Part shown: positions 1 through 12,413 of the stretch, in pieces
Layout of the letters: every line of letters begins with the position of its first letter
Numbering within the stretch: position 1 is the stretch's first letter
Assembly: GCA_947683625.1 (NCBI GenBank)
Contig: CANTUR010000384.1
Coordinates: 1,424,001-1,488,000, forward strand
Reading direction: 5' to 3'
DNA length: 64,000 bases
DNA from: Mallotus nudiflorus
Taxonomy: Eukaryota > Streptophyta > Magnoliopsida > Malpighiales > Euphorbiaceae
Made by a program: the position numbers and the translations under genes
Notes under the pieces: model-generated
What the model saw: only the letters and a program-made list of their open reading frames with translations
Databases searched by the model: none
What the model was told of the DNA's origin: nothing

Positions 1-876
1 TAGAGCTCGGTTGACTTAGTGTCTCGGGGCTAGTCTATTGTCCATAAGTGAATTGAATGATCTATTGGGTTGATTGAGATGTGAGGTGATAGATAGTATG
101 ATTGCTGGAGCTCGGTTGACCAAGTGTCTCGGGGCCAATCACACTGATAGTCAGACTGCTGGAGCTCGATTGACTTAGTGTCTCGGGGCCAGTCTGCTGT
201 CCAAATTGGAATAAGTGTTCTATTTGGAATCAAGTGAGCCTGTATGGCTAGAGTGATGATGGGGTTATTGAGGTTGTTATTATTAGGGTTCTATGGATCC
301 TTCATGAATTTAATCAAACATTTTCTACATATAGTATATTTATAAAAGCAGAGTTTGGCATTCATGTGAAATGTGTGTATATACATATATATATATATAT
401 AAGAATGCCTGATTGTTATGGTTTAGTTTGCATGTATATATAGTATAATAATTCACTCAGTGAGGTCTGACCCCCCTCAATTATTTTTTTTAGGAGATTC
501 CATATCTTCAGACCTTAGTTGTAGAGTTCCTCGCCGGTGTTCTTCAGTCTCGGCTATTTTATGCAAATATATATTCTGAACTTTGAATTGTATTCTAGAA
601 ACTGTAGTAGTAGTGTTATAATTTTTGGAAGTGTATTATTTTGTTTGGATATTAAATACTCTGAGAATTTGTATTTGAACATTGTATGAATATGTATTCA
701 TTTATAAAAGGATTTGGAGTATTTATTTTATTTATTGATTCAGAAAAATTTTAATTCGGTTGTACTTTTATTTAATTATTGCATGATTTTATTTTCTTAG
801 GCTTGCTACGGGTTCCGGATTCGAAAGAATTCCCGTTCCCTAGCGCCGATCATGACTCCTAGTTTGGGTCGTGACA
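1..876 (+). mobile_element. 3' part of a chromovirus LTR (LTR1)
   Basis: This is the right-hand end of a long LTR, cut by the window edge. It matches the last ~870 bp of the solo LTR at 51,380-55,230 in order: GAGCTCGGTTGAC hairpin repeats, a polypyrimidine AG, then the terminal block ending GGGTCGTGACA. The LTR ends at 876. The next bases (AGATT) should be its 5-bp target duplication, but the other copy lies outside the window. It interrupts the opposite-strand LTR that starts at 877, so it is younger than that LTR. Whether it is a solo LTR or part of a full element cannot be seen. Confidence 0.85.
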
Positions 877-1126
877 AGATTGACCCCGAGACACTAAGTC
901 AACCAAACTCCTGCAGTCTTACTGTCAATATGATTGGCCCCGATACACTAGGTCAACCGAGCTCCCATAATCACACTACTCAATCACTAAAATTCTCATT
1001 AATCAATTAATCAAATGTCACCTCAAATGATTTCATAAACTCAGCCCTAAAATCTATTGCACTAGTACGTACACGTCCTAGTGTAGCCCATTAGGTAGCA
1101 CATTCTATCAATATCCTTCATATAAA

Positions 1127-1217
<91 letters not shown>

Positions 1218-3092
1218 AATAATAAAATGCATCATTTAAAACATAATGGCATTCTTTTGAAAATAATATACCACTTATATACTAAACATATAAGATAAAT
1301 ATACCAAATAAATATGTGGAATATATGTCAAAATATACTGAATATATACTAGAACATACTAATATATATATGTCACATATATACAAAAGATATACTAAAA
1401 ACATACTAAGCATATATGTCACATATATAGCAAATACACCAAAATGCATTAAAAGTATACCAAAAATATACTAAATCATTTAATAAAATAATTCATGTTT
1501 AAACGTATAATGAAAATATGCAAACTCCCTTTCATGCATCATATATGCAATGCATATATAAAATAATAAGTCACAAGTTTGCGCTCTTTGAGACTAACTT
1601 GATGGGCTTGGTTTGATAGGTGTCAGTCTCAATGTAGCTTAAAAAATAAATAGTAATAAAATTAGAATAAATTCCTAATTTATACTTTTAAGAATTCTAA
1701 AGGAAAACTCAATTTAAGAATCAAAACTCAATCAAAAACCAAAGACTCAGGATCGACCTGATGTCATGTTTTATGAAAATTCTACCGAAAATTCAATAAA
1801 ATCTCCTCTATAAAACGAACATCTTTCTACTAAAAATAGAGTAAATCCTGCAAGAAAACACATTTCTTTATACACAAAACTCAACACCTTAAGTTAGGAC
1901 CCTGAAATACAAAAATTTTCAACCGAGATTCACAATTCACAATAAAATTGATATTAAACAATAAATATAATAAAAATCATTAAAATCCATAAATATCAAT
2001 AAAATGCCACAATGTAATATAGTTAAACATCAAAGACATTAAATATAATTATTTTCACATTAATAAAATAAAATCTCAAATAAATGATATAATATTAATA
2101 AAAAAATCCAACTTTTCAATTATTTAACATAAAATAGTAAAATTCACAATTAATTACTCAAATAGGTTATATATATAATAAAAATGGCTAAAAACTTATT
2201 TAATCACAAAAATAGTATATAAAATTGTTATTTGAATATATTTTCAAAAATTAGTATTAATTAGTTAAAAATAGTAAATAATTCGTAAAAATTATTTTAA
2301 TACTATTTATTATTCCAAAATTATTTAAAACATATAATTTAACAATAATTTCAATAAAATTACATAATTTACCCATAAATCCAAAAATCACATAATACTA
2401 AATATCATTCAAAAATTAATCAAAATTTCTAAAAATTAGTGAAAATTTATTTTCTTGTTTTCAAAGCTAATAATTTAAATTAACTATACAATCTATTGTA
2501 ATTTCTATACACAATATATAAATCACATAATTAATACAAATTTATTTTTAATTATAAAAAATCAAGAATTACCCATAATTCAAATAAATTCAAAAAAATA
2601 AACTATAAATATATTTAGGAAGCTAAAGATGCATATTTCAACATTACTTAAGGGAATTATCATGAATCAAACAAGAACAAACTAAAAAAATAAAAACCTA
2701 AAATAGACATAAACTAAAATTAAAAAAAACTCACAATTTGGACGTCGAAAAGTTGAAACGGCTTGAGAATCGAGAAGCACACGTTGAGAGGAGTCTAACA
2801 AGCCCAAAAATTTGAGCTAAATTGACCAAAAATTTTGTTGGTGCTATAATAACACCCATAGTAACTGGTAGATTCCGGCGTTGACAGGGGGAGGAGAAGG
2901 TGGCGGGAAGGTGAGGGAGGAAGGTGACGAGCTTAGATGGTGTTGGTGGTGGCTCAAGCGCTCAGACGATGGCTAGTGAAGTTTCGGGTGGTGCTACAAT
3001 GGCGAAATAAGGAGAAGAAGAAAATGAAGAAGAAAGAAAAGAAATGGGGAAGGTAAAAGAAGTTGGCCCGATTTGACCTGCTTCTTTCTCTT

Positions 3093-3124
<32 letters not shown>

Positions 3125-3437
3125 TTAACACAAATACACACATAACAAAAATAATAACAATAACAATAACAATAAAAAATAATAATCCTAGCACTAATAA
3201 TAATAATAATAATAATAATATCACAAATGCATATAAAATAATAACAATAATGATAATAACTTTAACATTTTTAAATAATAAAGCTTCCAAATAAATTATT
3301 TACGTAATAAAAATATTTAACATAAAATAAATAAATACTAGTCACAAATAATTATAATATATAAATAAATTTAAAATAGTATTAACACTATATATCTCAA
3401 AATATATTTTAATAATTTTAAAAAAAAAGTCATTACA
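877..3437 (-). mobile_element. Minus-strand chromovirus LTR, 3' end truncated (LTR2)
   Basis: On the minus strand the LTR begins TGTAATGAC at 3437 and runs leftward, keeping the family landmarks in reverse order, including the hairpin pair near 880-970. It lacks the terminal GGGTCGTGACA block because LTR1 inserted inside it. Its first ~200 bp closely match the remnant LTR at 22,993-23,443, so the two are one subfamily. The exact TG start abutting pol sequence at 3438 suggests a separate insertion into RT-B rather than RT-B's own 3' LTR, because no polypurine tract precedes it. Confidence 0.75.
1130..1213. repeat. (TA)n microsatellite
   Basis: An uninterrupted run of about 42 TA units inside LTR2. 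Dinucleotide runs occur at the equivalent AT-rich place in other LTR copies but are much shorter there, so this one has expanded after insertion. Confidence 0.95.
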
Positions 3438-4338
3438 ATCCTTCAGCAACTGAAAACTGTTCTCACAAGTATTAGACCACATAAACTTCACATTCTTCTA
3501 AGTTAGGCGAGTCATAGGAGCTGCAATTCTTGAGAAATCCTGCACAAATCTCTTATAATACCCAGCCAAACCTAGAAAACTTTGAATCTCTATGATTGTT
3601 GTTAGTCTGGGCCACACAAACTCAATCTTCTGTTGATCAACCTAAATACCATCTTTAGACACCACGTGTCCAAGGAATGTAGCACTCTCCAACCAAAAAT
3701 CACACTTCGAGAATTAGCATAAAGTTGATGTTCTCTCAGTGTCTGTAGTATTATCCTCAAGTGATATACGTGTTCTTCCATACTCTTCGAATACACCAGT
3801 ATATCATTAATGAAGACTACTACAAAATGATCCATATACGGTCTGAATACCTTGTTCATCAGGTCCATAAAAGCAACTGGTGCATTAATTAACCCGAATG
3901 ACATCACCAGAAACTCATAATGGCCATATCGAGTGCGAAATGCCATTTTATGAACATCGGCTTCACTAATCCACAACTGATGATAACCCAACCTCAAGTC
4001 AATCTTAAAAAAGAATTGTACACCCTGAAGTTGATCAAACAGATCATCTATCCTTGAAAGAGGATACTTGTTCTTTACTGTCACCTTATTCAGCTCTCTG
4101 TAATCAATGCACAATCTTGGGGTACCATCCTTCTTCTTTACAAACAAGACCGGTGCACCCCAATGAGAAACATTAAGTTTGATGAAACTCTTATCTAACA
4201 AATCCTACAACTGCTCCTTCAACTCTACAGGAGCCATTCTATAAGATGACATCAAAATAAGAGTTGTACCTGGAACCACATTTATACAGAACTCGATTTC
4301 TCTGTGAGGTGGTAAACTTGGTAACTCCTTAGGAAAAA
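3438..4338 (-). pseudogene. RT-B pol fragment: reverse transcriptase
   Basis: The minus strand encodes the linker after protease (PHREIEFC), the RT domain ([32 protein letters not shown]) and the start of the RNase H region (AGYYKRFVQDFSRI). The longest open stretch is 3602-4201. The catalytic YxDD-type box reads FIND instead of FIDD, which should kill activity. A stop precedes the RT core near 4200 and the frame is lost after about 3700. The rest of RNase H and integrase are absent because the fragment ends at the LTR2 boundary. The upstream half of the same reading frame resumes at 18,932 beyond the RT-A insertion. A dead relic. Confidence 0.9.
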
Positions 4339-4791
4339 TGTAATATCCCGAGTTTTTAAATAATTTTAAACTGCATCGGGATATGCAGTGTTAATAATTT
4401 TTATACATATTTATGATATTTTTATGAGTTTGTTATTTATTTAAAGCTAATTTTAATTATTTTATATTATTTTAAGAGATTTACGTAAAATTTTTTCGGG
4501 AATTATATTTTCGGAGAAATTAAAACGTAAATAATTTAATATTAATTATTTTAAATAGTTTTACGAATTTGCATGAACTCATATATAATTTTAAAGTGTC
4601 AAATAAAATACATGTATGTACATTTATTTAAATTAAATTAGAGTTTAATTGATTAAATTAATTTTTATTATTTAGTTTTAATATTAATTAATTAATTATA
4701 TATATGTATATGTGTGTATATATTATTAAAATATGTATGTGGTGTATATTTAGTGTGTGAGATTATATATTATTATAATATATAGTATAGA
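4339..4791 (+). repeat. RT-A 5' LTR, left part
   Basis: First 453 bp of the 5' LTR, beginning TGTAATATCCCGAG and matching 15594-16045 of the 3' LTR. It is interrupted by the solo LTR at 4792-8628. The last five bases, ATAGA, are one copy of that insertion's target duplication. Confidence 0.95.
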
Positions 4792-7700
4792 TGTCACAAC
4801 CCAAACTAGGAGTCATGATCGGCGCTAGGGAACGAAAATTCTTTCGAATCCGGAACCCGTAGCAAGCCTTCGAAAAACAAAATCATGCAATAAATAAATA
4901 AAAATACGACAGAATTAAAATTTTTCAAATCAATATATAAAATAAATACTCCAAATCCTTTCATACATAAATACATAATCGTACAGTGTTCAAATACAAA
5001 TTTTCAGAGTATATAATATCAAACCAATATAATACTCTTCTGATTCAATAACACAACTACTGCAGTTTCTAGAATACAAATCATAGTTCAGAATATACAT
5101 TATATAAAATAGCCGAGACTGAAGAACACCGGCGAGGAACTCTACGACTAAGGTCTGACGATAAAGGATCTCCTGAAAAAAATAATTGAGGGGGGTCAGA
5201 CCTCACTGAGTGAATTATTATACTATATATACATGCAAACTAAACCATTACAATCAGGCATTCTTATATATATATGTATATACACACATTTCACACGAAT
5301 GTCAAACTCTGCCTTTATAAATATACTAAATGTAGAAAATGTTTGTTTTAATTCATGAAGGATCCATAGAACCCTAATAATAGCAATCCCCAATCAACCC
5401 CATCATCACTCTAGCCACACAGGCTCACTTGATTCCAAATAGAACACTTATTCCAAACTAGACAGCAGACTGGCCCCGAGACACTAAGTCGACCGAGCTC
5501 CAGCAGTCTGGCTATCAGTGTGATTGGCCCCAAGACACTTGGTCAACCAAGCTCCAACAATCACACTATCTATCACCTCACATCTCAATCAACCCAATAG
5601 ATAATTCAATCCACTTATGGACAGTAGACTGGCCCCGAGACACTAAGTCAACCGAGCTCCAGCAGTCTGACTATTAGTGTGATTGACCCCGCAATCACAC
5701 TATCTATCATACCATTAATCTCAGTCAAATCAATCTAATCAATTGTAATCACCCAAAATTAACTCTCACTCAACACTATTCTTTCGTACCGGTATGTACA
5801 CGACCCTAGTGCTGTCCACTAGGAAGCACGTTCTATTGATATCCTTCACTTAAATAAATCATTTATTCTGAAAATAATTAATGTGTAACGATATTCATAA
5901 TAATAAAATCAACCATATATATATACCAAAAATATAGCCAGTATATTTTGGGTATATATATGTCAAATAAAATATGAAATAAACTAAAGATAAATCATTA
6001 ATATGGTTAAAAACAATTTAAATGAGTAACAATAATATAACATGCATTTTCTTAAAAATATACTTAAATATACAAAAGATATATCCTAAGTACATAAATT
6101 ACATAATAAAACAATAATGTATAATCATTTATTTAAATATGTGTTTAGGTTAAACATATATTCAGAAATATACTAAAAATAAACCTAATTATCTAGCATA
6201 CATATATCAAAAATAAACCCTAAATATACCACTAATGTGTTAGGTTTAATTTAATAATAAAACATGTATTTATTTGGAAATATATAAAAAATATACAAAA
6301 AAAAAAAACTTAAGAATAATTTAAGTGTAGGTTTATAATATAGCATGCAATTATTTAATAATAAACTTAAATTATACTAATCATTTAATAAAATAATTAT
6401 GGTTCGATGCACATTTAAATCATGTATAGATATTAAATTATAACAAACATAAACCTAAATATCTAACATACATATATAAAAAATAAACTCTAAATATACC
6501 AGTGATATATTAAATATATATAGAAAATATACAAACATTTATATATCAAGATATACTAAAAATAAACCGAAAATATACCAAATCATATTATAATTAAATT
6601 ACTGTTTAAACATATAATGAAAATAAAAAATCCTAAGTCATGCATCCTATATGCAATGCGTATATATACAGTATAATAACTCACATGTTAGCGCTCCACG
6701 AGACAAACTCGGTGGGCCTGATCCGTTAGGCCTCGGTCTCGGCGCAACTAAATAAACAAATGACAACATGAAATCAGAATAAATTTAACGAAAATTCTAA
6801 AGACTCGATCTAGAATTTTAGACACAGAATTAGAATAGGGATTTGACCGGATATCACATTTTACGAGAATTTTATCAAAAATATGGCAGAACCTCCCCTG
6901 TAAAATGGGCATCTCTCTACTCAAAGAGTAGAGCCGGTCCTGCAAAGAAAACACACTTCGGAATAACACTAAATTCACAATCACAATCTCTCGGTCAAAC
7001 TCCAAACTACAATTCACCGATCGAGGTTCACAATTCACAGAATAATTATAAAATACCAAAAATGCCCTTATATAATAAAAATACATTTTATAAATCCAAA
7101 TTACGTAATTAACCCTAAAACACGTTAAAAACCGATAAAAACTCATTTATTTAGAAAAATCGTATATTATATATATAATTTGAAAATAATTTACGAAAAA
7201 TAGTTTTAATTAGTTAAAAATATTAAATAATTTGTAGAAATCATTTTTATACCCTAAATAACTATTAAAACCAATTTAATTACATTTTTAGCCAATTTAG
7301 TGTAAAATTACCAAAATACCCATATATATATAAATTTACTAAAATAAATCCAAAAATTCACCAAAAATAATATAACTACTAAAAATTAATTTTAGCAACA
7401 TATATTTCAATAATATCAATAAATATACTCAATTAACCAATTCATTTCAATTAAACACATAATTAACCCTATTTTTCAAAATTACATAAAATTAATAAAT
7501 TCTAAATAAATATATAAAAATTCACAAAAATTACAAATAAATTTCTATAATTCATTTCAACACCTATAATCACCATAAAACACAATTTCATAATTTAATT
7601 AATTAATTTTTGAAAATTAGAAAATATTAATAAAATAATAAAAAATTCACAAAAATCAAAATAAATTCCAAAAATTCTACAAAAATTACAGCATGTATAT

Positions 7701-8140
7701 TAAGCCAGGAACAAAGTTTGTGAAGGAATTTTTCATGAATCAATCAAATTGAAGCTAAAAAAAATTTGAAACCCAAAATGGCTGAAATGAAGAAATTGAA
7801 ACCTAAGCAATTCTAGACCAAATCAAGTGAAAAAAAACTTGGAATCACACTCAACAGATCTCAAGGAGAAGATAGAGACCGATGGTGTGGAAAACGATGG
7901 CCGAAAATGGCTTGATTGAAGATGAGATGAAATTCGACCTCTACTTGATTTTCCGGCCAAAACACACCGGAAAAAGGTGATTCAGGCATCGGGAATGGCT
8001 GGCAAAGGAGGAGGAAGGCTGAGGGGCATAGTGACAGTAAGAAAACCAGCTAGAAATCGCTGAAAATGTGTTAGGAGGAAGAAGATGCAGAAAATGACAA
8101 AACTGTAAATATATCAAACTTTTGATTTTTGAATATAATT

Positions 8141-8186
<46 letters not shown>

Positions 8187-8628
8187 CATACCATATATTA
8201 TAATAATATAATCCCACACACATTAAATATACACCACACACATATTTTAATAATATATACACATACACACATATATTATTAATTAATTAATATAAAAACT
8301 AAATAATAAAAATTAATTTAATTAATTAAACCCTAATTTAAATAAATGTACATATATAAATTTTATTTAGCACTTGAAAATTATGTATGAGTTCATGCAA
8401 ATTCATAAAACTAGTCAAAATAATTAATATTAAATTATTTATGTGTCAATTTCCCCGAAAATATAATTTTCAGGAAAATTTTACGTAAAATACTTAAAAT
8501 AATATAAAATAATTAAAATTAGCTTTAAACAAATAACAACTCTTAAAATATCATAAATATATACAAAAATTATTAACACTACATATCCCGATGCAGTATA
8601 AAAATATTTAAAAACTCGGGATATTACA
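4792..8628 (-). mobile_element. Solo LTR, 3.84-kb subfamily (LTR4)
   Basis: A complete LTR in minus orientation: plus-strand TGTCACAACC at 4792 and GGATATTACA ending at 8628. It is flanked by a perfect 5-bp duplication ATAGA (4787-4791 and 8629-8633) and has no internal gag/pol, so it is a solo LTR left by LTR-LTR recombination. It is ~500 bp longer than the RT-A and RT-C LTRs. It carries two hairpin pairs instead of one (5460-5575 and 5622-5705), and one hairpin has a loop shortened to six bases, the same change seen in the LTR at 51,380-55,230. Confidence 0.95.
8146..8184. repeat. (TA)n microsatellite in LTR4
   Basis: About 19 TA units, situated next to the putative TATA-rich promoter end of the minus-strand LTR. 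Confidence 0.9.
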
Positions 8629-8633
8629 ATAGA

Positions 8634-11538
8634 TATATATATTTATATACATATATACATAATTATTTAACAAAAAACTAAGGTTCTCAATAATTACCGT
8701 TTTGCCATTTTTTGCATCTTCTTCTTCCTGATCGTCCTCCATCGCGATCTGGCCACTGCAACTCGATTTTCTTACAGTTAGTGTGCCTCTTGGCTTGCCA
8801 CCACCACCTCCAGCCTTTCTCGACACCTAAAACCTCCATTTCCGGCGTGTTTGGCCGGATTTTTCCTAGAGAAGCCCAAATTCATCTCATCGCCGTTCAA
8901 GCCGTTTCTGGCCACCAAACTCAACACCGCCGATATCTATCTTCTCCTTGAGCTCCGGTGAGTGTGATTCCAAGATTTGTTTCACTTATAATGGTCTAAA
9001 TTTCCCTAGGTTTTGATTTTCCATTTTCAGCCTATTAGGGTTTCAAATTTTTTTGAGCTTCGATTTGAATGATTCAAGAAAACTCCCTTCACAAAAATTG
9101 ATCCTAGTAGCTTAATCTATACTCTGGAATTTTTTTGGAATTTTTGGGAATTATTTTGATTTTTGTGAATTTTTTATTATTCTATTATTTTATTAATATT
9201 TTCTAATTTTTGAAAATTAATTAATTAAATTATGAAATTGTGTTTTATAGTGTTTATAGGTGTTAAAATTAATTTTATAAATTAATTTTTAATTTTTGAG
9301 AATTTTATATATTTATTTTGAATTTATTTAGTTTATGTAATTTTTGGAAAATTAGGTTAATTATGTGTTTTATTGAAATTAATTGGTTAATTGAGTATAT
9401 TTATTGATATTATTGAATTATATGTTGAGAAATTAATTTTGAGTAATTATGCTATTTTTGGTGAATTTTTGATTAATTTTAGTGAATTTACGTAATTAGG
9501 GGTATTTTGGTAATTTGACACTAAATTGGCTAAAAATGTAATTAAATTGGTTTTAATAGTTATTTAAGGTATAAAAATAATTTAAACAAATTATTTAGTA
9601 TTTTTAACTAATTAAAACTATTTTTCGTAAATTATTTTTAAATTATATATAATATACGATTTTTCTAAATAAATGAGTTTTTTTTTATAGATTTTAGTAA
9701 GTTTTAGGATTAATTATGTAATTTGGATTTATAAAATGTATTTTGATCAATATTTATGAATTTATTGAGAATTATCGATTTTTAATAATATTTTATTAAA
9801 AGTAGGGTTTTTATGTATTTATCGGTTAAATAAATATTTTTTAGCATTTGAATATCTAATTTGCTACATTTTGAGTATTAAAGGGCATTTTAGGTATTTC
9901 TGTAATTATTCTATAGATTGTGAAACTCGGTCGGTGAATTCTAATTTTGAATCCGACCGAGGGGTTGTGAATTGTGTTTATTCTTGAAGTGTATTTCTTT
10001 GCAGGATGGGCTCTACTCTTTGAGTAGAGAGATGTCAGTTTTACAAGGGAGGTTTTGCCGAATTTTTGGTAGAATTCTCGTAAAACATGATGTCCGGTCG
10101 AATTCCCATTCTAATTTTGTGTCTAGTATTCTAGATCGAGTTTCTAGAAATTTCGATAGAATTATTCTAATTATCATGTTATCGTTTGTTTGTTTAGTTG
10201 CACTGAGACCAAGGCCTAGTGGACCAGGCCCGTCGGACGCATCTTGAGGAGCACAATAACAGTGAGTTGTTATTCTATATATACTTGTATTAGGATTGCA
10301 TGTTTTAGAAATGTATGGTTTATTTTAATAAAGTATGCATAAATGATTTAAGTATTACTTAGGTTTACTTTTGGTATATTTTTGGTATATTTTGGTATAT
10401 TTAAAATTATATTCATGTTTTATTAATAATTTACACTTAAAATGTTTTTAAGTATATTTTTAGTTTATTTTGTAAATATATTGGATTTATTTGACATATA
10501 TATACTCGGAATATACCCGGTTTATTTTTGGTATATTTCTAGTATATATATGGTTTATGTTGCTATTTTATTCAATTTCATGCATCATTTGTTTTATGAA
10601 TGTATGTTTTATATAATAATGAAGGATATCAATAAAACGTGCTACCTAGTGGGCAACACTAGGACCGAGTGCGTATCGGTACGCTGATAACATTTAGGCT
10701 ATATTACTAACCTATTTGTGGATATTGATCAGATTAATTTAATTTGATGTGAGATATGATTTGGGAGTGTGATTGCTGGAGCTCGGTTGACCAAGTGTCT
10801 CGGGGCCAATCACACTGATAGTCAGACTGCTGGAGCTCGATCGACTTAGTGTCTCGGGGCCAGTCTACTGTCCAAATGGAACAAGTGAATATATTTGGAA
10901 TAAGTGAGCTTGTATGGCTAGAGTATTGTCTAACACTGTTTGAGGTTGTGATTTTCTAGGGTTCTATTTGATCCTTCATAAACAATGATTTTCAGTAAAA
11001 ATATATAAAATGATTTTGCTGTATCTGTGTGTAATTGCTTGTATATATATCTATTATATATACTATTGACTGTGTGCATTGTCATTTAGTGATGCATGTA
11101 TATATATTATAACAATTCACTTAGTGAAGTCTGACTCCCCTTCGTTGACTATTTTTCAGGAGAGCCATCGTCTTCAGACCTCAATAGCAGACCCATACGC
11201 CAGATTTCTTCCGCCCCGGCTTCACTATATAAACTGTTTATCTGAGTTTTATTTTATAATATAGACACTACAATAGTTGTAAACAGTTATGGTGTTTATG
11301 TATTATATTTGTGTGAGTTATGTATTTTAAGGATTTGAACTGGAATTTGTTTAAAAGATTATTTATATATAAGATGAGGATGTATAATTAATTTTATTGG
11401 CAGATTAATATTTTATTTTATTTATGTTATTATTACTATTGCATGTTTTATTTTATTTTTAGGCTTGCTACAGGTTCCGGATTCGAAAGAATTCTCATTC
11501 CCTAGTGCCGATCATGGCCCTTGTTTTGGGTCATGACA
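8634..11538 (+). repeat. RT-A 5' LTR, right part
   Basis: Continuation of the 5' LTR after the nested solo LTR. It contains in order a TATA-rich tract (~8636-8660) and a CT/GC-rich exon-like island ending at a GTGAGT donor (~8957). Next come TTTCTTTGCAG before the CTCTACTC hairpin (~10,005-10,025), a GTGAGTT donor (~10,260), and the tandem hairpin pair (~10,765-10,870). A TTTTTCAG acceptor (~11,159) and the terminal block ending ATGACA at 11538 follow. The LTR without its insert is ~3.36 kb, matching the 3' copy. Confidence 0.93.
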
Positions 11539-11542
11539 AAGC

Positions 11543-11554
11543 TGGTATCAGAGC
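11543..11554 (+). other. RT-A primer binding site
   Basis: TGGTATCAGAGC starts four bases after the 5' LTR end. It is the complement expected for the 3' end of plant initiator tRNA-Met, the usual primer of many Ty3/gypsy and Ty1/copia elements. The same site and 4-base spacer recur in RT-C and RT-B. Confidence 0.93.
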
Positions 11555-11581
11555 GGAGTTCTGTGTCAAGGCCTTAGTTGT

Positions 11582-11738
11582 GTAAGTTGTGGCCTTAATT
11601 TTCAAAGTTGTGTTTTCTTTTAGAGATTATTGCAGTGAATTAGGTTCGAGTATGTCTTAATGAGTATTCCTTGCTTTAGTTTTCTGCATTTTTCCTCCAT
11701 TGTCTATTTTTCCTGAATCGTTCTGTTTGTCTTTTCAG
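11582..11738 (+). other. Putative leader intron before gag
   Basis: The segment starts GTAAGTTG, a near-ideal plant donor, and ends TTTGTCTTTTCAG, a strong acceptor, directly before the gag ATG (11740). Its 157 nt are T-rich as plant introns are. RT-C has the same acceptor (before 30,904) but its donor GTAAGT reads ATGAGT. Splicing is inferred from sequence only. Confidence 0.5.
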
Positions 11739-11739
11739 A

Positions 11740-12413
11740 ATGAGGAGGCAAGCACATGTAGCTCCACCGGTCGTTGAGGCCAAGGATGATGAGTCTTTTC
11801 AGGACGAGGTTTTACCTCCTGAGCCGCCAGTTAGATGCAGAGGTCGTGGCAGAGGTAGACCTCGAAGAGCGGCAGGTCGCCGTAAGCAAAGAGAGATACA
11901 GGATGAGGAGCCTATTGAGCCTGAGTATGAGGAGCCTGTTGAGCTTGAGTATGAGGATATTCCTATACCTCTAGTCGTTCAGCTTGTTCAGCCTGCCTAT
12001 CAACAGGGTATGTCTGACCCTTCTATGCCAGAGTTGGCAGGATTACCTTCGATGGGACTTTCGACCCTCTGGATTTTCTGCATGCGATCTAGACGAGGAC
12101 TCAGACTGCTCACACCGAGTACCAACGAATCATGATCGTCAAGCTGTCTATTGAAGGACTAGCCCTGGACTGGTTTATTCAAATGATCCAGCCTTACATG
12201 ATGACGATGACCTGGGCTTAGTTTAGAGAGCATTTTATGAGGAGATTTTACCCAAAGCCACTCCGTATAAGTTATCGTCTACAATTGACTAGCATTTCAC
12301 ATGGTGATAGATCTGTTGAGGAGTACACCTGAGAGTTCCTACGGCTGGGTAGATATGCAGAGGATCTGATACGAGAGCAATATTTTACAGTCACCACCTA
12401 CGTCACTGGATTG
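11740..12413 (+). pseudogene. RT-A gag remnant
   Basis: Gag starts MRRQAHVAPP with an Arg/Gly-rich N-terminal region (RGRGRGRPRRAAGRR) and an acidic stretch. It loses frame near 12,010-12,130, where residues between QGMSDP and the core are missing relative to RT-C. In another frame the capsid-like core continues (LDWFIQMIQPYMM, FMRRFYPKPL, RSVEEYT) with two stops. The C-terminal third, including the zinc knuckle, is absent: the sequence jumps from the gag VTGL segment straight into protease WLSQHY at ~12,409-12,415. Confidence 0.88.

Noticed and set aside
2994..3294. Hydrophobic frame and its Asn-rich opposite
   Set aside because: Low-complexity repeat at the promoter end of LTR2, not a gene.
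10442..10687. Repeated frame starting MFLSIFLVYF in several LTRs (also ~17,829 and ~25,982)
   Set aside because: Preserved only because the LTRs are recent copies; it lies in the putative LTR intron, is made of TATATTT-type words and differs in length between copies.
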